Of a stretch of 64,000 nucleotides of DNA, positions 17,227 through 25,141 are shown piece by piece (within the stretch, counting starts at the first letter, position 1; every line of letters begins with the position of its first letter). Position numbers and translations under genes: made by a program. Origin of the DNA: Nonomuraea ceibae. Its GTDB lineage: Bacteria; Actinomycetota; Actinomycetes; Streptosporangiales; Streptosporangiaceae. The notes under the pieces are model-generated. The model searched no databases and was not told where the DNA came from. It worked only from the letters and a program-made list of their open reading frames with translations. Location of the stretch: the NCBI RefSeq assembly GCF_019396325.1, contig NZ_JAHKRO010000035.1:1-64000 (forward strand), read 5' to 3'.

Positions 17227-18200
17227 GGGGTGACACCTCCAAGGGAGACGAATTCGCCGGCTATCCGCTGCCGCCAGATCTCGAAGGCGGGCAGCTCCCC
17301 CGGCAGGGACGGTGCGGGCATGGACTGGATGCAGATCTCGGCGGCCTGCTCGGCCGTGGTGCCGCAGAGGATGGCGGTGGCCTGGCGGGTGTGCGGGCCG
17401 AGGAGCCCGGCCCGGATCCTGGCCTCGGCGGCGAAGGCGCTGCCCTGGGCGAGCTGGCCTCGGTAGGGGCCGGCCCGGTCGCGCAGCTCCCACAGCTCGT
17501 CGCCGGTGGCGCCGCCCGCGTAGGTGGCGGCCAGGCCGGTGCCCGCGTACAGGTCGGGGCGGCGCTCCTCGGGGAAGCTCTCGATGAGCGACGTCACCTG
17601 TTCGACGTCGGTGCCGCCGACGAACCACAGGGCGCGGCCGATGCCCTGGTCGACGGCGCGGGCCGCGTACGCCTCGTGCCCGGCGGGCCAGGGGAAGCGC
17701 GTCTCGCGCACCTGCCGGCGCACGTACTTGTCGGTGTGGAAGTACGCCTGGTGGAAGCCGTAGCCGTCGTGCACGAGCCACAGCAGCAGCGGGTCGAGCT
17801 GGGCGGGGTCCGGCCACAGGAAGCGGGGCAGCCGGGCCATGGCCCAGCCGATCCCGACGTAGATCATGTAGTTGTGGCGGTCGCCGCGCCCGGCGAGCGT
17901 GCCCTTCACCCTGCGCAGGTTGGCGAGGGAGGCGCAGTCCAGCACGGCGAGTCCCATCCCGGCGCCCTCGTAGGCGAAGCCGCGGAACCGGTCGGGGATC
18001 TGCTCCAGCCGGTCCTCCGCCTCAGCGGGAGTGCGCGACTCGGCGGCGTACGCGAAACCGGTGAGGAATATCTCGCCAACTTTCTCCAATAATTCGCGGG
18101 CCGCCTCGTTTTTTACATGGAAACCGCGGACGGCGAGTTTGGTCTCCGTGACACTGGGGGTAAGTATTCGCTTTCTCAGCGATCGAAGCAGGCCGGCCAT
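17223..18200 (-). CDS. DUF1702/UnbL enediyne biosynthesis protein (E3-like)
   Basis: This 325-residue cytoplasmic protein of the DUF1702 family has the block RFRGFAYEGAGMGLAVLDC (about residues 70-88), then HNYMIYVGIGWAMARLPR, HDGYGFHQAYFHTDKYV and DQGIGRALWFVGG. These match UnbL/E3 proteins of the minimal enediyne cassette, whose biochemical role is not established. It lies 101 bp downstream of a diverged paralogue and overlaps the E4-like gene by 4 bp. The ribosome site GAAGGG precedes the ATG. Whether this copy or the next corresponds to E2 or E3 of known clusters cannot be settled here. Confidence 0.85.
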   Translation of the reverse strand: MAGLLRSLRKRILTPSVTETKLAVRGFHVKNEAARELLEKVGEIFLTGFAYAAESRTPAEAEDRLEQIPDRFRGFAYEGAGMGLAVLDCASLANLRRVKGTLAGRGDRHNYMIYVGIGWAMARLPRFLWPDPAQLDPLLLWLVHDGYGFHQAYFHTDKYVRRQVRETRFPWPAGHEAYAARAVDQGIGRALWFVGGTDVEQVTSLIESFPEERRPDLYAGTGLAATYAGGATGDELWELRDRAGPYRGQLAQGSAFAAEARIRAGLLGPHTRQATAILCGTTAEQAAEICIQSMPAPSLPGELPAFEIWRQRIAGEFVSLGGVTP

Positions 18201-18301
18201 AACAACCCTTCACCGCTCAACCAGCAGGTACTGTCTTCTCATTGACACATGACGTGGAATCTTCGGGCAACTCCGGTCGTGCTTACCGCGTTAATGCGGG
18301 A

Positions 18302-19291
18302 TCATCGTGCGGCGTTTTCAACCGCGAAATGCGCGCGTACGTTGCGGCGCCACTGCTCGTAATCCGGGACGCCGCCGGGACGGCCGGGCCCGACCGCGGT
18401 GTCGTCGGCGAGCGCGACGGCGGCGTCGACGGACAGGCCGGTGAGCACGTTCCCGGCGGCCTCGCTGTGCGCGGGGACGTGGCCGGAGTAGTGGCGGGCC
18501 TTGAGCGCGAACACCGAGCCCTGGGCGAGCTCGTCGCGGTGCTCGCCGGCCTCCTCGCGCAGCGCGGCCAGCGCGCCGCCCGCACTGCCGCCCGCGAACG
18601 TGGCGGCCAGGCCGACGCCGCTCCACAGGTCGGCCTGCCGGGCGGTGGCGAAGCGCCGCACGGCGGCGGCGACGTCGGGCGCCCGCCCGCCGTGGATGAA
18701 CCACAGGGCGCGGCCCACGCCCTGGTCGACCGCCCGGGGGAAGTAGCCGGGCTCGCCGCGCCACGGGTACGGGGCGGGCACCCGCTGCTCGTCGACGTAC
18801 CGCCGGGTGTGGAAGTAAGCCAGGTCGAAGCCGTAGCCGTCGACCGCGAGCCAACTCATCACCGGGTGGTAGGGCGAGCCGGAAAGGTCGGGCAGCACCT
18901 TCTTCCACAGCGGCCTGGGCAGCCGGGCCATGGCGAAGCCGATGCCGATGTAGGCGAGGAAGATGTGCGGCTGCCCCGGGCCGAGCAGCAGGTCCCGGGT
19001 GCGCTGCCGCCGCCCGCCGCCCATGGCGTCGAGCACGGTGAAGGCCATGGTCGCGCCCTCGTAGGCGAAGCCGCGGTGGTCGGCGGCGACCAGGTCGAGC
19101 CTGCGCTGCACCTCCCACTGGTCACGCGCGTCGATGCCCCATTCGAAGCCGCAGACGACGGCCTGCGGGATCGCCTCCAGCCGCTCGGTGTCGGCGGTGG
19201 GCGGGCCGGGGAAGCCGCGTCCGGCGAACGTCACCTCGGCCAGGGACGGGGCGAGCACGAGCCTGCGGAGCGAACCGAAAAATGTCGACAT
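18302..19291 (-). CDS. Second DUF1702/UnbL-type protein (E2/E3 paralogue)
   Basis: This 329-residue paralogue of the neighbouring DUF1702 protein shares the same landmarks in order: HRGFAYEGATMAFTVLDAMGGG, YIGIGFAMARLPR, DGYGFDLAYFHTRRYV, DQGVGRALWFIHGG and LAATFAGGSAGGAL. The conservation is enough to show an old tandem duplication, but the two copies differ in most other residues. It is the first gene of the enediyne operon on this strand, with a 145-bp gap before it that could hold the promoter. The precise role is unknown. Confidence 0.82.
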   Translation of the reverse strand: MSTFFGSLRRLVLAPSLAEVTFAGRGFPGPPTADTERLEAIPQAVVCGFEWGIDARDQWEVQRRLDLVAADHRGFAYEGATMAFTVLDAMGGGRRQRTRDLLLGPGQPHIFLAYIGIGFAMARLPRPLWKKVLPDLSGSPYHPVMSWLAVDGYGFDLAYFHTRRYVDEQRVPAPYPWRGEPGYFPRAVDQGVGRALWFIHGGRAPDVAAAVRRFATARQADLWSGVGLAATFAGGSAGGALAALREEAGEHRDELAQGSVFALKARHYSGHVPAHSEAAGNVLTGLSVDAAVALADDTAVGPGRPGGVPDYEQWRRNVRAHFAVENAAR

Positions 19292-19436
19292 CGTGGAACC
19301 TCTCCTCGCCTACCGACTCGACCGGCCGTAGGGCCGGGCACCTCAACAGGATGCGTTCGGCGGCGGGAGGGGGCTTTTCGCAGATTGCGGTGGTAGCCCA
19401 AATCGCCACGAATAGCACGAATGCGGATGGGAGAGG

Positions 19437-19634
19437 TCAGCCGGCCCAGCCGCTGAGCCGCCAGCTCCCCGCGACCGGCCGGCGCACCAGCGCGGCCGGG
19501 TCCGACCAGGCCCGTTCCTCCTCGGACCTGGCCCTGGCCCGCGCCACCAGCCGGGTGACGGCCAGGACGACGGCCTCCAGCTCCTCCGGGGTCGCGTTCC
19601 CCCGGACGGTGATCAGTTCGGCGATCGGCTCCAT
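19437..19634 (-). CDS. Acyl-CoA carboxylase epsilon subunit-like small protein
   Basis: This 65-residue protein reads VRGNATPEELEAVVLAVTRL at residues 9-28 and ends in DPAALVRRP...SWRLSGWAG, the pattern of actinobacterial acyl-CoA carboxylase epsilon subunits (AccE/PccE). Those short proteins bind and stimulate the beta (AccD) subunit that makes malonyl- or methylmalonyl-CoA. A near-perfect GGAGGT ribosome site precedes the ATG. It lies 53 bp after the LAL regulator and no alpha or beta subunit is nearby, so it would have to act on a carboxylase encoded elsewhere. Boosting malonyl-CoA for PksE is a reasonable inference. Confidence 0.7.
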   Translation of the reverse strand: MEPIAELITVRGNATPEELEAVVLAVTRLVARARARSEEERAWSDPAALVRRPVAGSWRLSGWAG

Positions 19635-19687
19635 CACGCACCTCCGCCTCCGACCGTGTGGCCGGGCGGCGGGCGCGCGCAACTCCG

Positions 19688-22462
19688 TCAGTGCTCCACC
19701 TGGCTGTCGAACTCGACGACCAGCGGAAGGTCCACCCTCCTCCTGATGTTCAGCTTGCGGTAGGTGCGGGTGAGGTGCTGCTCGACCGTGCTGAGCGTGA
19801 TGTAGAGGCGCGCCGCGATCTCCCGGTTGGCGTAGCCGGCCGCGGCCAGCGCGGCCACCCGCCGCTCGGCGTCGCTCAGCACGCCGATCAGCTCGCTCGG
19901 CAGCGGCGCCGGCACCACGCTCGGGTCGTCGGCGCGGCTCAGCGCGTCGATCATCGGCTCGGCCCGGCACTCGCGCGCCGCCGCCTGCGCCCGGCCCGCG
20001 ATCGTCCGGGCGCGCCGGTACTCGCCCAGCGAGTCGTACGCCTCCACCAGGTCGAACAGCGCCCGGGTCAGCTCGTAGCGGTCGCCGGCCATCTGCAGGT
20101 ACTCGGTCGCCTGCCGCAGCAGGGCCGGACGGCGGGCCGGCTCGGAGACGGCCGCCTGCAACCGCAGCGCGATCCCCCGGCCCCGGCGCAGCTCGGCGCC
20201 GCACATGCTCAGCTGGGTCTCGATGAGCTCCCTGGCCTCCTCGACGTGCCCCATCCGCAGGCACGCCTCCCCCGCGTCGGCACGCCACGGGATCAGGCCC
20301 GGCGTGTCCAGGTTCCAGGTGACCATGAGCTCGCCGCAGCGCTGGAAGTCGCGCAGCGCCAGCGCGAAGTACTCGTTGGCCAGGCTGTAGCGCCCGCGCG
20401 CGTACAGGTAGTGCAGGCCGTAGCGGGTCTGGAACATCGTCTCGGGCACCGGCCGGTCCAGGTACTCGCGGACCGCGTCGTACCTGCCCATCGCCGTCAG
20501 CGCGATGATCAGGCTGCTCAGCGGCCCGCCGATGGCGACGCCCCAGCTGCTCATCGGGATGGTGTCGAGCGCGATGCGGGCGTGGTGCGCGGCGGCGGGC
20601 ATGTCGCCCTGCCGGATCGCGATCTCGGCGCGGATCGCTGCGAGCCTGGCCTGGCGGCTGGGCGCCTGCCTGGACATCGCCTCGGCGCTGAACCGCTCGC
20701 ACCACGGCACCGCGCGGTCGCAGCGGCCCGCGTAGGTGAGGGCGAGCAGCGCGTTCTCCACGGTGTCCATCGACATCTCGTCGAGGTGGGAGTCCTCCAG
20801 GATGCGCTCCACCGCGTTCATGCTCTCCTCGCGGGGGCCCCGCGTGAGCACCTCGGCGAGCGCCAGCGTGGCCTCCACCCGCCGGTTGACGGCCACCGAC
20901 ACCAGGCCCGCCAGCGCGCGGCGGCCCGCCGGGCGCGGCAGGCCGGTCAGCAGCGGCGGGTGGGTGACGCGCAGCCAGAGCTGGGCGACGACCATCTCGG
21001 CCATCGTCTCGTGGTCGGCGGCGTCGCCCTCCTCGCCGAGCTGCTCCAGCACGTCGCGGGCGTCGTCGAAGCGGCCGTGCCACAGCAGCGCGCGGGCCAG
21101 CACGACCACGTCGCCGCCGCGCAGGCTGCCCCGGTTGACCGCCTCGGCCAGCTCGGCCAGGTGACCGGCGGGCGCGGCCGGGTTGATCCGCCACTCGGCC
21201 CGCACCAGCATCGTCATGATCTTCAACCGGCGCTGCTCGTCGTCGCACTCGCGCCAGGCCAGCCGCAGGTAGGCGACGGCCGACTCGACCTGGCCGGCGC
21301 GCAGCGCGTTCCTGGCGGCCTCCTCCAGCGTGGGCAGCACCCAGGGCGCCTCCACCCGGGCCGCCTGCAGCAGGTGGTCGGCGACCACGCAGGGCGTCAT
21401 GCCCGCGTCGTGCGCCACCTCGGCGGCCCGTCGGTGCAGGTCCATGCGCTCCTGCTGGTCGATGCCCGCCAGGACGGCGCGGCAGACCGACTGGTGGCGG
21501 AAGTCGCGGCCGGAGACCAGCCCGGCCGCGCCGAGCGAGAGCAGCTCCCTGCTGATGTCGATCGGCGCGATGCCGAGCAGCCGGTCGAGCCCGTCGGTCT
21601 CGCCCAGCACGGCGAGCCCGCGCGCCACCCGCATCGTCTGCGGGTGCCCGCGCTGCAGGCACGACAGCACCGCCTGGCCGAACTGATCGCCCACGACCGG
21701 CTCCGGAGGCGGCTCGCCCACCGAGCGCAGGTACTCGCGGTAGTCCTCGGCCAGCGCGCCGGCCAGCAGCGGGTTGCCGCCGCTGAGCGTGTACCACTCC
21801 TTGGCGAAGCGCTCGGTCGCCTCCGTGCCGAGCTCGGCCGCCATCAGCTCCTCGACGCCCTCGCGCGACAGCGGCGAGAGCTGGAGCCTGCGGCAGTGCG
21901 GCTGGCGCAGCAGGTCGGTCTCGAAGTACGCGTCGGCGCAGCGCATCCGGTCCGAGTGCGCGAACACGGCCACGATCCTGGCGCTCCTGGCCCGCCTGGC
22001 GAGGTAGGCCAGGCAGAGCAGCGAGGTGCGGTCGGCGTGGTGCACGTCGTCGACGGCGATCACCAGCGGGCACCGCTCCGACAGGTCCAGCAGGACCGTG
22101 CAGAGCGCGTGCACCACCTGGGCGTCGACGAGCTGGTCGGCCTCGGGCCCGGCCACGGTCGCGGCCCGGCTGCCCTCCTCGATGAGGGCCATCGCGCGGG
22201 CGTGGTCGGCCTCGGGGAGGGGCGCGTCCTGGATGAGCTGGCGCAGCACGCCGAGCGGCAGGTCGCGCTCCATGAGCGAGCCGGTCGCCGAGACGGCCAG
22301 CGCGCCGAGCTCGATGGCCTGCTCGGCCAGGGAGCGCAGCAGCGTGCTCTTGCCTGTCGCGACGGGGCCGCTGACCAGGGCGATCCGGCCCCGGCTCAGC
22401 ACCGCGTTGGCGAGGAGCGACTCCAGAGCAGCCAGCTCCTCGTGTCGTTCGATCAGTCCCAT
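19688..22462 (-). CDS. LuxR-family LAL-type regulator (AAA ATPase, TPR, HTH)
   Basis: This 924-residue protein starts with an AAA-type ATPase: Walker A GPVATGKST near residue 32, and Walker B-like PLVIAVDDVHHAD. A long helical TPR-like region follows. The C-terminal LuxR helix-turn-helix is LSDAERRVAALAAAGYANREIAARLYITLSTVEQHLTRTYRKL (about residues 860-905). LAL proteins are large pathway activators of secondary metabolism in actinomycetes. It sits between leuA and the enediyne operon and probably activates it. Repeat elements at 22628-22673 lie upstream, and a 34-codon ORF is in between. Confidence 0.9.
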   Translation of the reverse strand: MGLIERHEELAALESLLANAVLSRGRIALVSGPVATGKSTLLRSLAEQAIELGALAVSATGSLMERDLPLGVLRQLIQDAPLPEADHARAMALIEEGSRAATVAGPEADQLVDAQVVHALCTVLLDLSERCPLVIAVDDVHHADRTSLLCLAYLARRARSARIVAVFAHSDRMRCADAYFETDLLRQPHCRRLQLSPLSREGVEELMAAELGTEATERFAKEWYTLSGGNPLLAGALAEDYREYLRSVGEPPPEPVVGDQFGQAVLSCLQRGHPQTMRVARGLAVLGETDGLDRLLGIAPIDISRELLSLGAAGLVSGRDFRHQSVCRAVLAGIDQQERMDLHRRAAEVAHDAGMTPCVVADHLLQAARVEAPWVLPTLEEAARNALRAGQVESAVAYLRLAWRECDDEQRRLKIMTMLVRAEWRINPAAPAGHLAELAEAVNRGSLRGGDVVVLARALLWHGRFDDARDVLEQLGEEGDAADHETMAEMVVAQLWLRVTHPPLLTGLPRPAGRRALAGLVSVAVNRRVEATLALAEVLTRGPREESMNAVERILEDSHLDEMSMDTVENALLALTYAGRCDRAVPWCERFSAEAMSRQAPSRQARLAAIRAEIAIRQGDMPAAAHHARIALDTIPMSSWGVAIGGPLSSLIIALTAMGRYDAVREYLDRPVPETMFQTRYGLHYLYARGRYSLANEYFALALRDFQRCGELMVTWNLDTPGLIPWRADAGEACLRMGHVEEARELIETQLSMCGAELRRGRGIALRLQAAVSEPARRPALLRQATEYLQMAGDRYELTRALFDLVEAYDSLGEYRRARTIAGRAQAAARECRAEPMIDALSRADDPSVVPAPLPSELIGVLSDAERRVAALAAAGYANREIAARLYITLSTVEQHLTRTYRKLNIRRRVDLPLVVEFDSQVEH

Positions 22463-22488
22463 GGCCGTCTCCCCTCGAATCGCCGCGG

Positions 22489-22593
22489 TCAGATCGGCAG
22501 GACCCGTCCTGACGGTGTCCGCAGGTCGAGCCAGTAGCGGTGGCCGTCGTCACGGGTGCGCGGCCTGCGCTTCCGCACCTGGGTGCGCCTCAT
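22489..22593 (-). CDS. Candidate 34-aa basic peptide
   Basis: The sequence MRRTQVRKRRPRTRDD is followed by GHRYWLDLRTPSGRVLPI. A good ribosome site (GAGG, with further GAGG/GGAG matches) precedes the ATG. The frame lies between the repeat array at 22628-22673 and the LAL gene, 26 bp before the LAL start, so it would be the first gene on that transcript. The N-terminal half is strongly basic and the C-terminal half is aromatic/aliphatic, like a leader-core or leader-peptide layout. It matches nothing I recognise and could be a chance ORF. Confidence 0.35.
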   Translation of the reverse strand: MRRTQVRKRRPRTRDDGHRYWLDLRTPSGRVLPI

Positions 22594-22627
22594 GATCCTC
22601 ACCTCGGATTCGCTGCCTGGTCCGAAC

Positions 22628-22673
22628 GCTATGCCGGGGGCCCATCGCTTCCTTATCGTCCGGCTATCAACCG
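22628..22673. promoter_or_regulatory. CTTATC/CTATC repeats upstream of the LAL gene
   Basis: CTTATCGTCCG at 22652 and GCTATCAACCG at 22663 are spaced exactly 11 bp, with GCTATGCCGGG 24 bp further (22628). The units resemble those of the array at 24887-24980. The position, 166-211 bp upstream of the LAL start and overlapping the end of leuA, suits an activator site for this regulator. Confidence 0.4.
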
Positions 22674-24398
22674 CCGTGCCCGGGCCGGAACGGGCCGCTG
22701 ACGTCGGCATTCGGGGTCCGCCGGGGGGCGCGGAGCGGGCGGCGCGGGCACGGCCGGCGCGGGCACGGCGGGCCAGGACCGCGCCACGGCCGACCCGACG
22801 GCGGCGAGCACGGCCGCCTCGACGTCGCCGCGGATGCCGGCGCCCCACACCGCCCGGTCGCCGTCGCCGAACCGCGCGTAGACGGCCACCTCCTCGCGCT
22901 CGCCCGCCGGGCCGCCCATGTGGTGGACGGCGCGCACGTCGAAGCCCTTGTCGGCCAGGGCCGCGCGCAGCGTGCGGAGCGTCCCGGCCCAGGCCGCACC
23001 GCCGTACGCGGGGCCGTCGAGGTAGAGCTCGACCGTGGCGCCCTCCACCGCCGGAGGCGCCTGCGCGACCGCGTACGTGGCCTCGAAGACCTCCCGGACG
23101 CGCTCGGGCGGGATCTCGCCGCCCTCGGCCTCCGCCAGCGCCTGCACGACCTGCGCGAAGTCGATCTGCAGCGGCCTGGGCAGCGTGAGCCCGTGCCTGG
23201 CGCTCATCACGTAGGCCAGCCCGCCCTTGCCCGACTGGCTGTTGATGCGCACGACGGCCTCGTACGTCCGGCCCACGTCCCTGGGGTCGACCGGCAGGTA
23301 CGGCATGCTCCACGGCAGCTCCGACGGCGCGAGCCCGGTCCGCGCCGACTCCCGTTCCAGCGCGTCGAACCCCTTCTTGATCGCGTCCTGGTGGGCGCCG
23401 GAGAACGCCGTGTAGACCAGGTCACCGCCGTACGGGTGCCGCGCGGGCACCGGGATGCCGGTGCAGCTCTCCACGACCCGGCGGACCCGGTCCAGGTCGG
23501 AGAAGTCGATGCCGGGGTCGATGCCCTGGGTGTAGAGGTTCATGCCGAGCGTCACCAGGCACACGTTGCCGGCCCGCTCGCCGTTGCCGAACAGGCAGCC
23601 CTCGATCCGCTCGGCCCCCGCCATCAGGGCCAGCTCGGCCGCCGCCACGCCGGTGCCGCGGTCGTTGTGGGTGTGCACCGACAGGCAGATGTGCTCGCGC
23701 CTGGACAGGTTGCGGTGCATCCACTCGATCTGGTCGGCGAAGACGTTCGGGGTCGAGCGCTCGACGGTCGTGGGGAAGTTGAGGATGATCGGCCGGTCCG
23801 GGCCGGGCTCCCACACGTCCATGACCGCCTCGCAGACCTCCAGGGAGAAGTCCGGCTCGGTGTCGTTGAAGTGCTCGGGCGAGTACTGGAAGGCCAGGTC
23901 GCAGCCGGGGATGAGCTTGTCGGCGTAGGCCATGACCAGGCGGGTGCCGTGCACGGCCAGCTCGCGGCACTGCTCGCGGTCCATGCCGAACACCAGGTTC
24001 CGGATGGCCGGCGAGGTGGCGTTGTAGAGGTGCAGGGTCGCCCTGGCGGCCCCGCGCAGGCTCTCCACGGTCCGCTCCACCAGGTCCTCGCGGGCGGGCA
24101 CGAACGCGGTGATGCGCACGTCGTCGGGGATGCGGTCCTCCTCGACGAGGAGGCGGACGAAGTCGTGGTCGTCCTGGCTTGCCGACGGGAAGCCGACCTC
24201 GATCTCCCGGTAGCCCATGCTCACCAGGAGCTCGAACATGGCCAGCTTGCGCTCGGGGCCCATCGGCCTGGCGAGCGCCTGGTTGCCGTCGCGCAGGTCT
24301 GTCGACAGCCAGCGCGGCGCGGCGGTGATCGCGGCCGTGGGCCACGTCCGGTCGTGGAGCGGGATCAGCGGAAATGCGTCATACCGATTGGTGTTCAT
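22653..24398 (-). CDS. leuA: 2-isopropylmalate synthase
   Basis: This 581-residue enzyme condenses acetyl-CoA with 2-oxoisovalerate in leucine synthesis. Key motifs are STDLRDGNQALARPM (residues 32-46; catalytic Arg/Asp), HTHNDRGTGVA with metal-binding histidines, and GNGERAGN. The linker and C-terminal regulatory domain follow (about residues 420-560), and a Pro/Arg-rich tail ends the protein. A Pro/Ala-rich stretch just before the end may loosen feedback control, but that is speculation. It follows the transthyretin-like gene by 12 bp, so the two probably form an operon. A leuA copy inside a secondary cluster may supply a branched-chain precursor; it could also be the sole genomic copy. Confidence 0.92.
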   Translation of the reverse strand: MNTNRYDAFPLIPLHDRTWPTAAITAAPRWLSTDLRDGNQALARPMGPERKLAMFELLVSMGYREIEVGFPSASQDDHDFVRLLVEEDRIPDDVRITAFVPAREDLVERTVESLRGAARATLHLYNATSPAIRNLVFGMDREQCRELAVHGTRLVMAYADKLIPGCDLAFQYSPEHFNDTEPDFSLEVCEAVMDVWEPGPDRPIILNFPTTVERSTPNVFADQIEWMHRNLSRREHICLSVHTHNDRGTGVAAAELALMAGAERIEGCLFGNGERAGNVCLVTLGMNLYTQGIDPGIDFSDLDRVRRVVESCTGIPVPARHPYGGDLVYTAFSGAHQDAIKKGFDALERESARTGLAPSELPWSMPYLPVDPRDVGRTYEAVVRINSQSGKGGLAYVMSARHGLTLPRPLQIDFAQVVQALAEAEGGEIPPERVREVFEATYAVAQAPPAVEGATVELYLDGPAYGGAAWAGTLRTLRAALADKGFDVRAVHHMGGPAGEREEVAVYARFGDGDRAVWGAGIRGDVEAAVLAAVGSAVARSWPAVPAPAVPAPPAPRPPADPECRRQRPVPARARRLIAGR

Positions 24399-24410
24399 CG
24401 CGCGCCCTAC

Positions 24411-24749
24411 TCAGTTGAACGAGCCGAAATAGGCGGAATAAGAGTGCGGCGAGAGCAGAACGTTAATTTGATAGGTGCACGCCTCGTCCGTCATGCGGAA
24501 CACGACGACGATCTCCGGATAAGCGGCGGTGAGCCCGAGGCTCACGAAGTAGCGATCACTTCCGAAGACGATTCTGTACAGGCCGCGGTCGAGCCGGTGC
24601 TCCCGCCACTCCTTGACGCGCCCTTCGTGATCGGTCACCGACTGGGCGTCGATCACCCAGTGACCGTTGTCGGCGCGGTCCAGACGCACGTCCACGCTGG
24701 CGGCCGGCCGCCCGTAGACGCTGTCCAGCGCCTGCACGTCAATCCCCAT
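24411..24749 (-). CDS. Transthyretin/HIU hydrolase-like protein with altered active site
   Basis: This 112-residue protein follows the 5-hydroxyisourate hydrolase layout: MGIDVQALDSVYGRPAASVDVRL at the start, DHEGRV in the middle, AYPEIVVVFRM, then TYQINVLLSPHSYSAYFGS near the end. In HIU hydrolases the first block reads H-V-L-D, the later block contains H-x-P-L-L, and the terminus is YRGS. Here both histidines are glutamine and YRGS is YFGS; the mid-protein Arg is kept. It is therefore unlikely to be a normal HIU hydrolase. I chose ATG 24749 for its AGGTGG ribosome site. It is cotranscribed with leuA, and its role is unknown. Confidence 0.7.
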   Translation of the reverse strand: MGIDVQALDSVYGRPAASVDVRLDRADNGHWVIDAQSVTDHEGRVKEWREHRLDRGLYRIVFGSDRYFVSLGLTAAYPEIVVVFRMTDEACTYQINVLLSPHSYSAYFGSFN

Positions 24750-25141
24750 CAAACGCCACCTGTTCAGGAGTTCCGTCTGCCGCGGTTCGTCCGCGCCCAG
24801 GTGGTCGCCCCCCGGGCCTGTTGGCCACCCGAGTGACCCGCCGCGTGCTCGCGCCACCCGGGCTCGCGACAAGGGTTGCGGCGGCCGCTATCGCCGCGCC
24901 TTCGTCGCGCTATCGCCGGATCCCCGCCGCGCTATCGGGCACTTATCGGGGCCCGCGGCGGGCCGGCGAACGCCTTATCGCCGATTGCGGGGTTTTCCGC
25001 GGAAGCGCTCCGGGGAATGGCCGTCGACCTGCTCGAATGGCGCGCCGGAAGCGCGCCGATATGGGGTCGATGGTGGCCGGTGCGAGCGTTTGGGCCGAGC
25101 GGCGGGGAGAGCGCCGCGACATCCAGACGGAGGTACGCACC
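24750..25141. other. Intergenic region between transthyretin-like and peptide genes
   Basis: This 392-bp divergent gap contains the 11-bp repeat array (24887-24980) and the ribosome site GGAGG (25129-25133) of the secreted peptide gene. Open frames across it look like GC-driven artefacts. No clear -10 or -35 pair was found. Confidence 0.5.
24887..24980. promoter_or_regulatory. 11-bp phased direct-repeat array (SARP-type site)
   Basis: Six contiguous 11-mers run from 24887 to 24952: GCTATCGCCGC, GCCTTCGTCGC, GCTATCGCCGG, ATCCCCGCCGC, GCTATCGGGCA and CTTATCGGGGC, with a further CTTATCGCCGA at 24974. TATCG recurs at 24889, 24911, 24933, 24944 and 24976, so most spacings are multiples of 11. SARP activators bind direct repeats on one DNA face with this phasing, and a SARP gene starts at 25667. 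The likely targets are the transthyretin-like/leuA operon and the peptide gene. Confidence 0.65.
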
